A stretch of DNA of 64,000 nt, taken from Argentina anserina. Lineage: Eukaryota; Streptophyta; Magnoliopsida; Rosales; Rosaceae. The notes beneath the pieces are model-generated. The model did not search any database. It was given only the letters and a program-made list of their open reading frames with translations, and was not told the DNA's origin. Of the stretch, positions 10,911 through 20,848 are shown one piece after another (positions within the stretch are counted from its first letter, which is position 1; each line of letters opens with the position of its first letter). The DNA lies in the NCBI RefSeq assembly GCF_933775445.1, contig NC_065875.1:24241555-24305554 (forward strand), written 5' to 3'. A program made the translations under genes and the position numbers.

Positions 10911-10994
10911 AAGGAGTGATACTAAGAACACAGGGTGGTGTTTGGTCATACTTTTGTGGCTAATGCACCTTGTGTTCTCAGGTCACCCCTTTGG
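10911..10994 (+). ncRNA. MIR398: MIR398 precursor (canonical mature miR398 on the 3' arm)
   Basis: Bases 10971-10991 match the 21-nt plant miR398 (a type) at every position as I remember it: TGTGTTCTCAGGTC followed by ACCCCTT. The 5' arm, from GGAGTGATACTAAGAACACA at 10913, forms the star strand with one small bulge, and the terminal loop is about 37 nt. miR398 silences CSD1, CSD2 and the copper chaperone CCS during copper deficiency. The neighbours fit: in Arabidopsis, MIR398A (At2g03445) sits between the nodulin-related gene At2g03440 and purple acid phosphatase genes, close to the ankyrin gene At2g03430. Here the nodulin-related gene lies on the left and the ankyrin gene on the right. Confidence 0.93.
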
Positions 10995-11030
10995 AATATA
11001 TTGTTTATGTAACGGTTATAAATTTGGCAG

Positions 11031-11210
11031 ATATACATGCTTTTATCTTGTGAAGTGTTTCAATGAAAAAAAAAATATATTGTTCTAATCAGCATATTCT
11101 CCACCTTCCAATATCAATTTTTTTTTCCATTTTTTCCTTCTCTTTTTTATAGTAGACATGTATGCTTTTCATTGAACCACTTCACAAGACAAGCATTAGT
11201 ATATACATGC
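11031..11210 (+). ncRNA. Second conserved hairpin, copy B (candidate miRNA precursor)
   Basis: TCTTGTGAAGTGTTTCAATG (11046-11065) and the following AAAA pair with 11166-11189 (TTTTCATTGAACCACTTCAC plus AAGA), giving about 24 bp with a single mismatch. CATGCT/AGCATT bases outside extend the stem. The loop is about 97 nt and rich in T, unlike the loop of copy A. Such conservation of arms over loop is what a processed small-RNA hairpin would show. It begins only about 40 bp downstream of the miR398 foldback, so both could sit on one transcript. Confidence 0.55.
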
Positions 11211-11410
11211 GATGATGCGAATGTGCATGCATCAAATGTGAGAATTACCGTTTGATGATTTCAAAATCCAATTGTTCCATTCACATTTCTACATTTATCT
11301 TTTTTCCATATTGAACACAAGTTTTTCAATATCCATTTTAAAGAGAACTTTTGGATAGAACCACGGTGCTATATGTTATATTCGTCCCATTTAAGGATCG
11401 TGATCCTCTC

Positions 11411-11535
11411 CTTGGCTGGATATTATCCTTGGCTGTGCTTTACGTCAATTGACAAAATCTAATGGTCAGTTTATATACTTTTTTTTTTGGCAAAAAAAAA
11501 AAATAGAGACCAGCCAAGGATAGTGACCAGCCAAG
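11411..11535. mobile_element. Small MITE with CTTGGCTGG terminal inverted repeats
   Basis: The left end CTTGGCTGGATATTATCC continues to about 25 bp and is the inverted counterpart of the right end, which finishes GACCAGCCAAG, with about four mismatches. The interior is AT-rich with T and A runs. Flanking CTCT/AGAG may extend the repeat. A target duplication is not clear. It lies upstream of the ankyrin gene. Confidence 0.6.
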
Positions 11536-11798
11536 TAGAGAATTAGAATCCCTCGCTCAATCTTTCTTTTACCATACTCATGCCGCTCTCAGTACAATAA
11601 ATATTCAATTTTTTCCGTTAGACTGGATCGCCGGATTCCGGCTAAGAGGCAAAAGTCGTAAATGGCCCTAGATTTCACACAATATTTCCAAATTAGCCTT
11701 ATTCGGTATCCTATATTGACGCCGAAGTCGCCTGGAAATTGCAAGCTCACATTCAACGCCGGAGGTTCCAAACCCCAAAACCCTAAAATTCCGTTCAC

Positions 11799-13598
11799 AT
11801 GGAGATCGATCAATCGGAGCCGCAGCCCAAAAGCGAAGATCTCTTCAAAGCCGCCGAGACCGGCGATTCTTCGGCGTTCGAATCCCTCACTCCAAAGCAG
11901 CTCGCTTCAGCTTCCTCCTTCAGAAACGAGGACGGCCGCTCCCTCCTCCACGTCGCCGTCTCTTCCGGTCAATCTCAGGTCCGTCGTACTTGCTGCACTT
12001 CAAGCTTATACAGTAGTGTAAATTACACTGAATTCAGAGTTCAAGATTTTTTTTTTTTTCATGTGAATTTTTTTGTCTGCGGAATTAGGTGGTGAAGATA
12101 CTAGTAGCTAGTCATGAATGGAGTGGTGTGATTAACAGTAAGGATGAAGATGGCTGGGCGCCGCTTCATTCGGCGGCGAGCAGTGGGAATACAGGACTGG
12201 TGGAGATGCTGCTAAGCAAAGGTATAGGTTTTCGTAGTTTTCGGTTTACGATTTTTCGAGCAATGTGTGTTTAATTGTGGAAGAAATGAGTTTATTATGT
12301 GTTATGGGGAAGTTAATTAGGCAATGTTGGGGTTTGGAATGGTACATTTTGGTTAGCGGTTTGATTTATGTCAATCATTTTGTAGGAGCTGATGTTAATC
12401 TGAAGAATGACGGTGGTCGCGTTGCGCTTCACTATGCTGCAAGTAAGGGGTGGATGGAGATTGCTGAAAATTTGATCTCGCACGGGGCAAAGCTTAATGT
12501 ACAGGACAAGGTTTGTAGCTCTGTACAAGATGTGGGAGTATACGTAGTGTACTCATGTTCAAATGCTGCTGCAGTTTTTACGTTTGTTGATTAGTGGCGT
12601 GCGTTGTGTTCAGGTTGGAGCCACCCCATTGCACCGAGCAGCTGGTACCGGGAAGGCACAGTTGTGTGAATATTTAATTGAGGAAGGAGCTGACATTGAT
12701 GTTGTTGATAAGACCGGCCAGACTCCTCTTATGAGTGCAGTCATTTGCGAGAACAAGGAGGTAAATTTGAATAGATTCCTATTGTTTTCACTTTTGTTCC
12801 ATGTTTCGGACCTAAGCAAGGGTTACTGCTTTAACCTTGCATATGCTTTGCTGTTAGACCTTAACATTAAATATTCTGATTTTGATTACTGGAATGAAAT
12901 AAAGTTTGGAAGTATATTCGTCTTAGTAATATGCCTATACTAGGTTTAGTAAAGTCTTGTCCGTAGTTTCTCAACAACTGAATGCTACAATGCTTTCACC
13001 GAATGGCTGTTTTGTTGCTAAGAAAGCTTAAAGATCCTTGGTATCTCTCTCAAGTGTGAGGTAGGATTGGGTTTGGCCTGATTTTTATTACTTGTTTGGA
13101 AAGACTTGATTAATACGTTTGCTCAAGCATATGTACTTGCGATGATAGTTGTTCTGTAATAATATAAAGTGTGGTAATGTTTCATCTGAAAACTTGCAAT
13201 TTACAAATAGGTTGGGTAATTCAATTTGAACAAGAAATGGCTTTCCTTTCCAACCAACAAACCATTTAAAACAAGTTTAATGGAAGTACAACTTTAGAAG
13301 TGCAAAGGTTCATGTTTGGATTGAACATCATTTTCTTCTGTTTGCTATATAATTTCATGTTGCACATTGTGAATACCTTTGTATTTATTATCAACTTGTA
13401 GTCTACTTAGCAGAAATCAGAGCTGTTAGTTTCTCATATGTCTTCCATTTGCATTGTTCACAGGTTTCTCTTCTTCTAATAAGGCACGGAGCAGATGTGG
13501 ATGTGGAAGACAAAGAAGGATACACAGTGCTTGGTCGAGCTTCAAATGAGTTAAGACCTTTGTTGATCGATGCTGCCAAGGCGATGCTTGAAGGGTGA
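11799..13598 (+). CDS. Ankyrin-repeat protein, PSMD10/gankyrin-like 26S proteasome chaperone
   Basis: Five exons, 11799-11978, 12089-12221, 12386-12510, 12614-12760 and 13464-13598, join in frame to 239 aa, close to Arabidopsis At2g03430. After an acidic N-terminus (MEIDQSEPQPKSEDLFKAAE), ankyrin repeats follow one another: GRSLLHVAVSSGQSQVVKIL, GWAPLHSAASSGNTGLVEML, GRVALHYAASKGWMEIAENL, ATPLHRAAGTGKAQLCEYL and QTPLMSAVICENKEVSLLL. A capping repeat GYTVLGRASNELRPLLIDAA completes the domain. The family resembles mammalian gankyrin and yeast Nas6, which chaperone assembly of the proteasome base through Rpt3. That role is inferred for plants. All introns are GT–AG; the last is about 700 bp. Confidence 0.92.
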
Positions 13599-14997
13599 GT
13601 TTCTAGGACTAATCGGTGTAAGAATGCAAAAGTCAGAAGGAACGATGTCTTCTCTGTGTTTGCATAGAGATGTTAGTCAAATTTTCTTTGTTGATGACCA
13701 ATTGAAGTTTTGTATGTATGGATAAGTATGAATGGATTAAACTGTAAAGATCAGTCTCCCTGCTACGCGATTAGATAGTTTGTATTTTTTTTCCGAATCA
13801 ATATGCCTGCAATGCAATTCGTGTGGTTTATAATTGAATGCCCTGAGGTTTTGATCTGAACTATGAACGCTAAGCTCTAGACAGATTCCAGCAGCTCCTC
13901 GCTTTCATTATCCCAGATGCTGGCATTGGCCGTTTGGTACCTTCCACATTGCTTCTCCGGATCAACTGCCAAATAATCCTCATAACCATTCACCCCACTC
14001 CCAAGTCTCCAACTCTCCATACGGAGTGCTATCCTTTCCAGATACCTCTCAGCTTTCCCTCAGGGCAAACGCATTTGCCATCTTCCTTTCGAGTTTCGAC
14101 CCTCCACCGCGTAACTCTAATGATTCATTAGGTCCTAAGGTTCGTAAAGTGCATGAAGAATGGACTAAACAACTGAATATACGAAATCCCCTGGTTCACT
14201 ACAAGAGTATGATCTTCTGAGGATTTGGGGTACATCTGGGGCTAGTGACGCTCTCTGTGCTTCAATATATAACTCACTTATACCATTAGTTTCCACACCG
14301 TGGTGAAACTGCTCAAGCATGTCATAGAGAATGAGGAACTTGCTTGAACTATATGATGCTACGAGCAAACTTCAAACATGAAAGTGAACACTTAATATGA
14401 ATCGGTTTGTCCTCCCCTTTCTAACACTGGTACTCCGCAATCCGCATTACTATCCCAAAACCACCAATGCCATATCAGCCTCATCACCACCCACCCCATG
14501 GTCTCACTCGCCGATCAAGTCTTTTCTCATCTCTCGCTTCCTCTCAGCTTTCCCCCATGTCACAACATGGGGATCAGAAGCTGAATGCAGAGGCTGTTGA
14601 GAGAAGTGGGCTTCGTAACTTGGCCCTGGAACGGCGGTGATCCAGTGTGAAGGGGAAGACAGTACTGTGAAGTCTGATGATCCAGGAGCTGATGCAGAAT
14701 GAAGAGCTGAGAGTGAGAGCTTTGAAGATTAAAAAAGAGGATAAAAGGGCTGCCGAGTGCCGTGAGAAAATATTGAAGGGACTTCTTGAGGAGTGGAGTA
14801 AGAATAGAAATGGATACTTGATACTTGAGGCCAAAGAAACACAACTTACTCTAAAACTCTAGAACGACAACTTCATGTGCCGTTTTGTCAAGGATATCAT
14901 CTATGTTGTGGTTGATATGAACCATAAGATTATCTTTGGTTTGGTTATATCTGTTTTTGGTGAGCTTGGGCTGTGGTATAGTGAGGGGAACCGCACA
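13599..14997. other. Intergenic region with possible decayed coding fragments
   Basis: Bases about 13880-14870 hold short, compositionally coding-like stretches. One at about 14026-14220 contains GPKVRKVHEEWTKQLNIRNP. One at about 14677-14862 contains EELRVRALKIKKEDKRAAEC and ILKGLLEEWSKNRN. Frames are interrupted by stops and I recognise no family. These may be remains of one or more pseudogenes, or of a captured fragment. I cannot name them. Confidence 0.3.
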
Positions 14998-16252
14998 ATG
15001 GTTTCCTCTTCTATCACAGCTTCCCCTCTTCTTTTCTCCAATATTTCATGTACTAGTTTGGATGTGTGTGAAAAATCCAGTAACCCTCTTAAGAGACTGG
15101 TCCAAATAAAGAGACCCATTACAGTTTGCTCTTGCTCTACTGATCAAGGTTCTGCTTCTTTTCAATCTCGCAGAGGTGTTCTTCATAGCTCGGTTGCTTT
15201 AGCTGCTTCAGCAGCTGTTCTTTTATGGTCAAGTCCGGGTATATATGATCCAAATCCCCAAACTTTGCTTTATTCACTTGATTCTTTCTATAGGCTACTA
15301 CTATTGAGGAAGCTCTTACCTTGTGACTTGTTATAGCTTATCCAGAGAACACTGAAACTAATTCACCAACCCCAAACTCTGTTTAATTCATTGACTTGGA
15401 TATCCTAAAATGAATGATCTTCTGTGTACTACTTATCTTTTTTGTGTCTTTTTCTCTGTGTTAAAAATTATTATCCAATTGACATGAACTGTGACCACTC
15501 AATTCACAAAGCTAACCAAGGACTTCATAGACTTACAGAGTTAGAGTTCCAATTTGCATTATGTTATATTATAACCAACTTGCAAACACAACAATTTGGG
15601 TGAGTTGTGTAACTAAGGAGCTGAGGAAATTGAGTGAAAATATGAATGAACTTGAAGTGAACTTTCATGTACAGTACTTGATGTGTGAGCAGTTTTTGTG
15701 TTGCAGCTAGAGCTGGATTTCTGTCGGGATCGACCGGTTTAGAATCAATTCCAGGACCTGCGTTACCCAAAGTGGAGTTCTTTGACCGCTTCAATGGTTT
15801 GATCCTCACTCTTGTCAACTAATTGTGCTACTTTCATTAAGCTTGTTATCGTGTATAATAGTTATATGATGTTGTTTAAATTGCTATGCAGAAGAAAACC
15901 AGAAGAAGTATGCAGAAAATGATGCGAGATTCAAATCGTCTCCATTAATCCAGGGGCTACTAGAAAAATCCAAGCTCAACAAAGAGAAGTAATGTCTTGC
16001 TTCCATTTTTATCATTATGGAATAGACCAAGGCCAACAATGCACATGGTGTTGGATATCTTTTCATACCAACTATCGCTAATGTTCTCACACCAACTTGG
16101 AAATGTTCAGGAATAGTAAGGAAATTCAAGACAAGTACTGCCTGCGAGGAGCGGAATGGGGAGTCGGAGACTGCTCGACGGATGGAATGAAGCCGGACGA
16201 GAGGGACAAGTTCATTGCGATGTTGAAGGAGAGGGCTGGTGTCAAAGATTGA
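14998..16252 (+). CDS. Conserved small plastid (predicted thylakoid-lumen) protein of unknown function
   Basis: Four exons, 14998-15238, 15707-15796, 15892-15988 and 16111-16252, join in frame to 189 aa. The N-terminus (MVSSSITASPLLFSN...) is Ser-rich and poor in acidic residues, like a chloroplast transit peptide. It is followed by a twin-arginine plus hydrophobic segment, SRRGVLHSSVALAASAAVLL, ending at SSPARA. This looks like a thylakoid transfer signal of the Tat type with an AxA-like cleavage site. The mature part (about 100 aa) includes VEFFDRFNEENQKKYAENDA, LEKSKLNKEKNSKEIQDKYC and LRGAEWGVGDCSTDGMKPDE, with two conserved-looking cysteines. I do not recognise a named family. By position it may correspond to At2g03420 (from memory). 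A broken copy of exons 3-4 lies at 28775-29145. Confidence 0.8.
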
Positions 16253-16551
16253 CCACTGCTACTGATGCTGTGATTTAGGCCGCTTCACTTCCTGCAATAA
16301 CACTTGTAGCGTGACTACATGAGTAAAAGATCGATAGTATTTGATTAACCTTCTGCAGCATTTCACTTTGTAATATCATTCATTCTTGTTCGGGGCACAT
16401 ATATTTGCTACAACAGACATTGGAGTATGGAAAGTGTGGGAATCAAAAATTGGAGTGGGTAATGGGAAAATACAAACGTGAATAGGGAACCGATTGATGA
16501 AAAAAGCTCTTTTTCACTAACCGAGAGCTGTAACGAGATTTGTGTTCAAAT

Positions 16552-16879
16552 CTATGTTGCACTGACACGGACAAGGATACCGCGATACGACACGGCGACA
16601 CAACGAATCCTAAAAACTCATCATTCGATACGGTTTCGACACGACGAATAAATAATAATTATATATATAATTTTTGTAGTAAAGCTCATCCTAAATTTAA
16701 ATGCAAATCCAAAACATGTATAACTCAGTCCTACATTGGCACTCCTACACTCTAGAGTCCCAGGGAATCACTAAAAGTTTGACTATTGCCATCCATTATT
16801 AATCAACCCCTTTACACTTCCCTGCCACTACTGTAAAAAATTATACTACTATTTATATAGAATTCATGTTGTAATTGTT

Positions 16880-16910
<31 letters not shown>

Positions 16911-17338
16911 CATCTACATCTCTAGATCAAGGGAAAGAGAAGCAATTAGACCAACAATCATCAAGTATTCACAGTTTTGAGGAAAATTTAAGAAGTGGGG
17001 TGTTGTTATTGCGTTAAAGGAAGAGTAGCGGCAGTAGGAGGAACAACGCAGTATGAAGAAGGAAGAGGGTGTCGGTGTCTGCATTTGGTAGAGGAGGAGG
17101 AACGACGCATTCGTCAATGCGTCAGAAAAGGAGGGGAACGACGTGTTGAGGAAGAGAGGATTAGGGAGTTCCGATCTGTTGCGGCTCTCAATCTTCAGGT
17201 CTCAGTTTTTTTTTTTCCAATTTGTTAAGGTAGCGTGTCGGACACTTAATTTTGGCGTGACATGTCATATCATATCGCCGTGTCGGGCCCTATCAGACAC
17301 TCTGCCATTCCTACATTTGCCGTGTCCGTGCAATATAG
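16552..17338. mobile_element. Non-autonomous hAT-like element with 8-bp target duplication
   Basis: Terminal inverted repeats CTATGTTGCACTGACACGG (left) and the complement of CTATATTGCACGGACACGG (right) bound a 787 bp element. It is flanked by the direct repeat GTTCAAAT at 16544-16551 and 17339-17346. The 8-bp duplication fits hAT. There is no transposase. The interior has a (TA)n run at about 16886-16910 and a purine-rich stretch at about 16990-17190. Confidence 0.85.
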
Positions 17339-17346
17339 GTTCAAAT

Positions 17347-18460
17347 ATAGAATAGGGTACCAACTAACATTTAGATGAACCAAATTGATTGCCACATCCA
17401 AATTCCATCCATTAAACGTACTAGAATCTTATCAAATCTATGTATTTAACTACAAGCATCATGAACAACCAAATCAAATGCTCCAAAACTGAGTTGTTGA
17501 CGCCAAAACCTCAAATCTTCATTGTATGCTGAGATATTGAGATTCATTTGGTAAAGTGAATTTTTTTTTTGAGTCCGGTGAAATTTTTTGTTTTTGATAA
17601 GATCGGATAATTTTGGTATGTGAGATTTTTTTTTTGATAAATTCATATGCCTTGAGAAAGTTAATAGCAATTTGAAAAAAAAAGGAGGTCTAGCCGTTGT
17701 TAGAGGTAGATTCAGAAGCTATTATTTTGGTCAATTGTAAGCAAAATTCTCTTTCAACAGGTTTATTGACACACACAAAAAACGTGATTTTGGTTTCAAA
17801 AAGAAAATGAGATGATATTTTAACAGATTAATAGATATATAGTTATCTTAACTAATAATTAAAAAATAGTGTATATATATATATGGCAAGATTGAGCTTG
17901 CCTACACCATTTGAAATACCACAACAGAACAAATTCAGAAACATAAAAAGTACTGATTTGCTCAAATTTTATATGACATAGGACAATGAACTCGTGTACT
18001 ATATTTCACAGCCATAATCTTCACCTTTCATTTTAAAGAAAATAATCTCCATTAGAAATTTCTACTCGGTAATAAGAGCATTCCAGTTAGAGCACATGCA
18101 GAGGCAGCATGAGTGAGTGAGGGTAAAACCTCCCTGACACCCTAATGACTTGATAAAGAAAAGTGAAGAGCAAGGATAGGAGGACCAAACCAGAACCTCT
18201 CTGGAAGCAAACTAACAATGAAACAATACTAAGAAACTCATAATCGAATAAGACGCATAAGGTTACTAGTATGATATTACAAATAAATGGAGGATGCTGG
18301 ATGCATTTAGATCTGAGTTAATGACGCATAGTGATTAGTCAGTGCATCTGCAATTTTTTTTTCTCATCAAACTAATAATAGAAAATATTATCAAATGATA
18401 TTTTTCACTACTCTCTCCCTCTTCTAAGACACTCTAATTGTTTTACTCAAATAAAGCCAA
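17347..18460. other. AT-rich intergenic sequence, no gene seen
   Basis: Contains T runs (about 17561-17635) and a short TATATATATA tract near 17875. No coding, RNA or terminal-repeat signal was supported. Confidence 0.3.
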
Positions 18461-18621
18461 TTTTGTATCAGCATAATTTATGCTATACCAAAAATGAACC
18501 TCGGCTATTTATCACAAACTCGTCTCTCTCTCTCTCCTACCCGATGAAAAGCTTTTTGATTCTTGGATTTTCAGATTGCGAAGAGTCGCGTACATCTACC
18601 CCCGTCCTCACCATTCACCTC

Positions 18622-18653
<32 letters not shown>

Positions 18654-19180
18654 CATCATCAGAATCATCGACGGCGACATTCCCTCCCTCGCGGCTCTCT
18701 CTCTCATCACCAGAATCATCGACGACGACATTCCCTCCCTCGTGGCCGACCCCAATGCCGTCGGACAGTAGATCAACTCCAGCGTCATCCCCATAGATCG
18801 GATACTGGCTCGGTGGTTGAAGGCAGTGGTTGGATGGGTGGTTCAAATCTAAAGGTAGAGGTTCCAGGTGCGGTGGTTAGGATTGGGCTTGCGGCGGCTG
18901 GTGTTGCTCTCGTTGATCAGATAGTGAGGGTCACTCGGATGGTGGGAACACGAACATACATCGCCTACTCCAACAGTGTCACGGTGGCGATTTTGCTCTC
19001 TGATCTTTCACAGGTATGGATTTTTGGCCTGATTAGGTTGTGGCTTTCAATTTTGTATTTGATTGGTGATAAAATTTGGGGATTAGAATTGATTGAAATT
19101 TGTGTTGATTTGATTAGGCTTGGCATGAGGCCTTTAAAGAAGATGTCGGGGATGCGTGAAGCTACTGAGGAAGGAGCATA
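18460..19180 (+). other. Unrecognised open region with a CT microsatellite and a 60-bp duplication
   Basis: A (CT)n tract at about 18621-18650 is followed by two copies of a roughly 60 bp unit (AGAATCATCGACGRCGACAT...). An open frame to about 19181 encodes GAVVRIGLAAAGVALVDQIV and TRTYIAYSNSVTVAILLSDL. A GT that could be a splice donor lies near 19014. I cannot match it to a family. It could be the start of a decayed gene or transposon-captured sequence. Confidence 0.25.
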
Positions 19181-19199
19181 AGAGAAGGAAGCTTTTGAA

Positions 19200-20640
19200 T
19201 ACTGATTATTCGGAGTGTGTGGATTTAAACAGATTGATAGTAGCTTTGATTTGCTATTGACGGTATCTTTGGCTGCTCTTGGTAATATTTTTGTTTTTGA
19301 TTGATAGTATCTTTGTTTCTGATTTTGTAGTATCTTTTGTTGTTGTTAATAATATCTTTTGATGTTATCTATTGTTACGTTTGGTAGTAGCTTTTTTTAC
19401 CTTGTAGTAGCTTTGTTAACTACAATAGCAGCTTTTCTGACCTTGTTGGTAGCATGGAGGCCGCTAAAAATTTCACCATTATAGCTTTTATTGGAGTATC
19501 TTGGGCTATTGTTGGTAGTATCTTTATTTTTTATTAGTTATATTTTTTGTTGTTTTTGATAGCATCTTTTGTTGTTGACAATATCTTTTGTTACGTTATG
19601 TACCATCTTTTTTTACCTAGTAATATCTTTTGTTAACTACAATAGTAACTTTTCTGACCTTGCCACAAAGGTTACCGAAAATTTCACCATTGTAGCTTTT
19701 ACTATTAGTGGTGGTAGCTTTTTATGCTGTTGACGGTATCTTTGGCTACTAGTGGTATTAGTTTTTATTGTTATGTTCATAGAAGCTTTTGTTGTTGTTG
19801 ACATTATATTTTGTTACGTTAACTAGTAGTAGCTTTTGTAACTGTAATATCCCACATCGGCTAACGGAGATGGGGTGATGTGCCTTATATGTACATGCTC
19901 ACATCCATCTAACACGAGGCCTTTTGGGGTTAAATGGCTTCAGAAGGAATATGAACTCCGAAGTTAAGCTTGCTCGAGTTAAAGCAATCCCAGAAATGGT
20001 GACCTACTGGGAAGTTGCTCGTGAGCTCCCAGAAATAAAACTGTGAGGGCTATGGTCAAAGCGGACTATATCGTGTTACAGTAGAGCGGTCTCGAGATGT
20101 GACAATTTGGTATCAGAGCCACTCTGCCGTGTGGTGCGAGTGTGCTGATGAGGACGTCAGACTCTCAAGGGGGGTGGATTGTAATATCTCACATCGGCCA
20201 ACGGAGAGGGGGTGATGTGTCTTATATGTTCATGCCCACCTCCATCTAACACGAGTCCTTTTGGGGGTTCAACGGTTTCGGAGGGGGTAGAAACTCTGAA
20301 ATTAAGCTTGCTCGAGCTAGAGCAATTTCATGATGGGTGACCTACTGGGAAGTTTCTCGTGAGCTCTTAGAAACAAAACCGTGAGGGCTATGCCCAAAAC
20401 GAACAATATCGTGTTACGGTAGAGCGGTCTCGAGATGTGACAGTAACCTTGCAGGAGGTCGTTAGAAATCTCATAGAAGTAGCTTTCGGTGCTTGTAACA
20501 TTATATTTTTTGACGTTGCCGAAGTTTGACTGAAGACGGCCAGGACTCGCCGGACCCCACCGAATATCGCCGAAGATTTCGTTAGAGATGAGAGTGACGG
20601 TTTAGATGTTTTTTTGAAATCTAGTGGCATTTTGTAATTT
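19200..20640. repeat. About 220-bp tandem repeats of T/G-rich sequence, third copy split by Cassandra
   Basis: The landmark GTTACGTT recurs at 19374, 19590 and 19813 (spacing 216 and 223 bp). It is followed in each copy by TAGTAGCTTTT-type motifs, TTAACTACAATAG, TTTCTGACCTTG and AATTTCACCATT. Within each unit a motif like GTAGTATCTTTTGTTGTTG repeats many times. The third copy is interrupted at 19843 by the Cassandra element and resumes at 20443. Confidence 0.65.
19843..20442 (+). mobile_element. Complete Cassandra TRIM retrotransposon with 5S rRNA-like LTRs
   Basis: Two LTRs, 19843-20104 and 20180-20442, begin TGTAATATC(C/T)CACATCGG and end GAGATGTGACA. They are bounded by the 5-bp target duplication GTAAC (19838-19842 and 20443-20447). 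The primer binding site TGGTATCAGAGCC at 20108-20120 is complementary to the 3' end of initiator methionine tRNA, and a purine-rich tract (AAGGGGGGTGGA) precedes the right LTR. Each LTR holds a 5S rRNA-like block (about 19951-20025 and 20290-20363) with AAGTTAAGC and (T/G)GTGACCTACTGGGAAGT, which resemble the internal promoter of 5S genes. The internal domain is only 75 bp and encodes nothing, as expected for a terminal-repeat retrotransposon in miniature. Confidence 0.95.
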
Positions 20641-20848
20641 AGTTCAACTTTATGTCTAGAGTGAAAGTTTTTTTTATAATAAAATAGCCTTATATAAGTA
20701 AAAATATTTAAGTGTCTTTATCTAAAAATATGAGTCATAAATCGGCTTTATATGTAATTGACCCAACTAATAATGCATGTGAGAGTTATTTTCCTTATTT
20801 TTACCCGAATTTGATAACTCTGACAAAACTGAAAATAGCAACTTAATA

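Larger units (their letters stand above)
10479..11212 (+). repeat. Copy B of the MIR398 tandem duplication
   Basis: This is the second and more canonical copy of the duplicated segment, with landmarks in the same order as copy A (8860-9830). It is shorter upstream of the hairpin and longer in the loop of the second hairpin. Confidence 0.75.

Noticed and set aside
18563..19181. Overlapping His/Arg/Pro/Ser-rich frames near a CT microsatellite
   Set aside because: The composition is that of the microsatellite and a 60-bp duplication. I could not support a real gene, only an unexplained region.
19951..20025. Possible 5S rRNA gene
   Set aside because: The 5S-like block lies inside a Cassandra LTR, is repeated in the other LTR and is diverged, so it is transposon sequence and not a functional rRNA gene.
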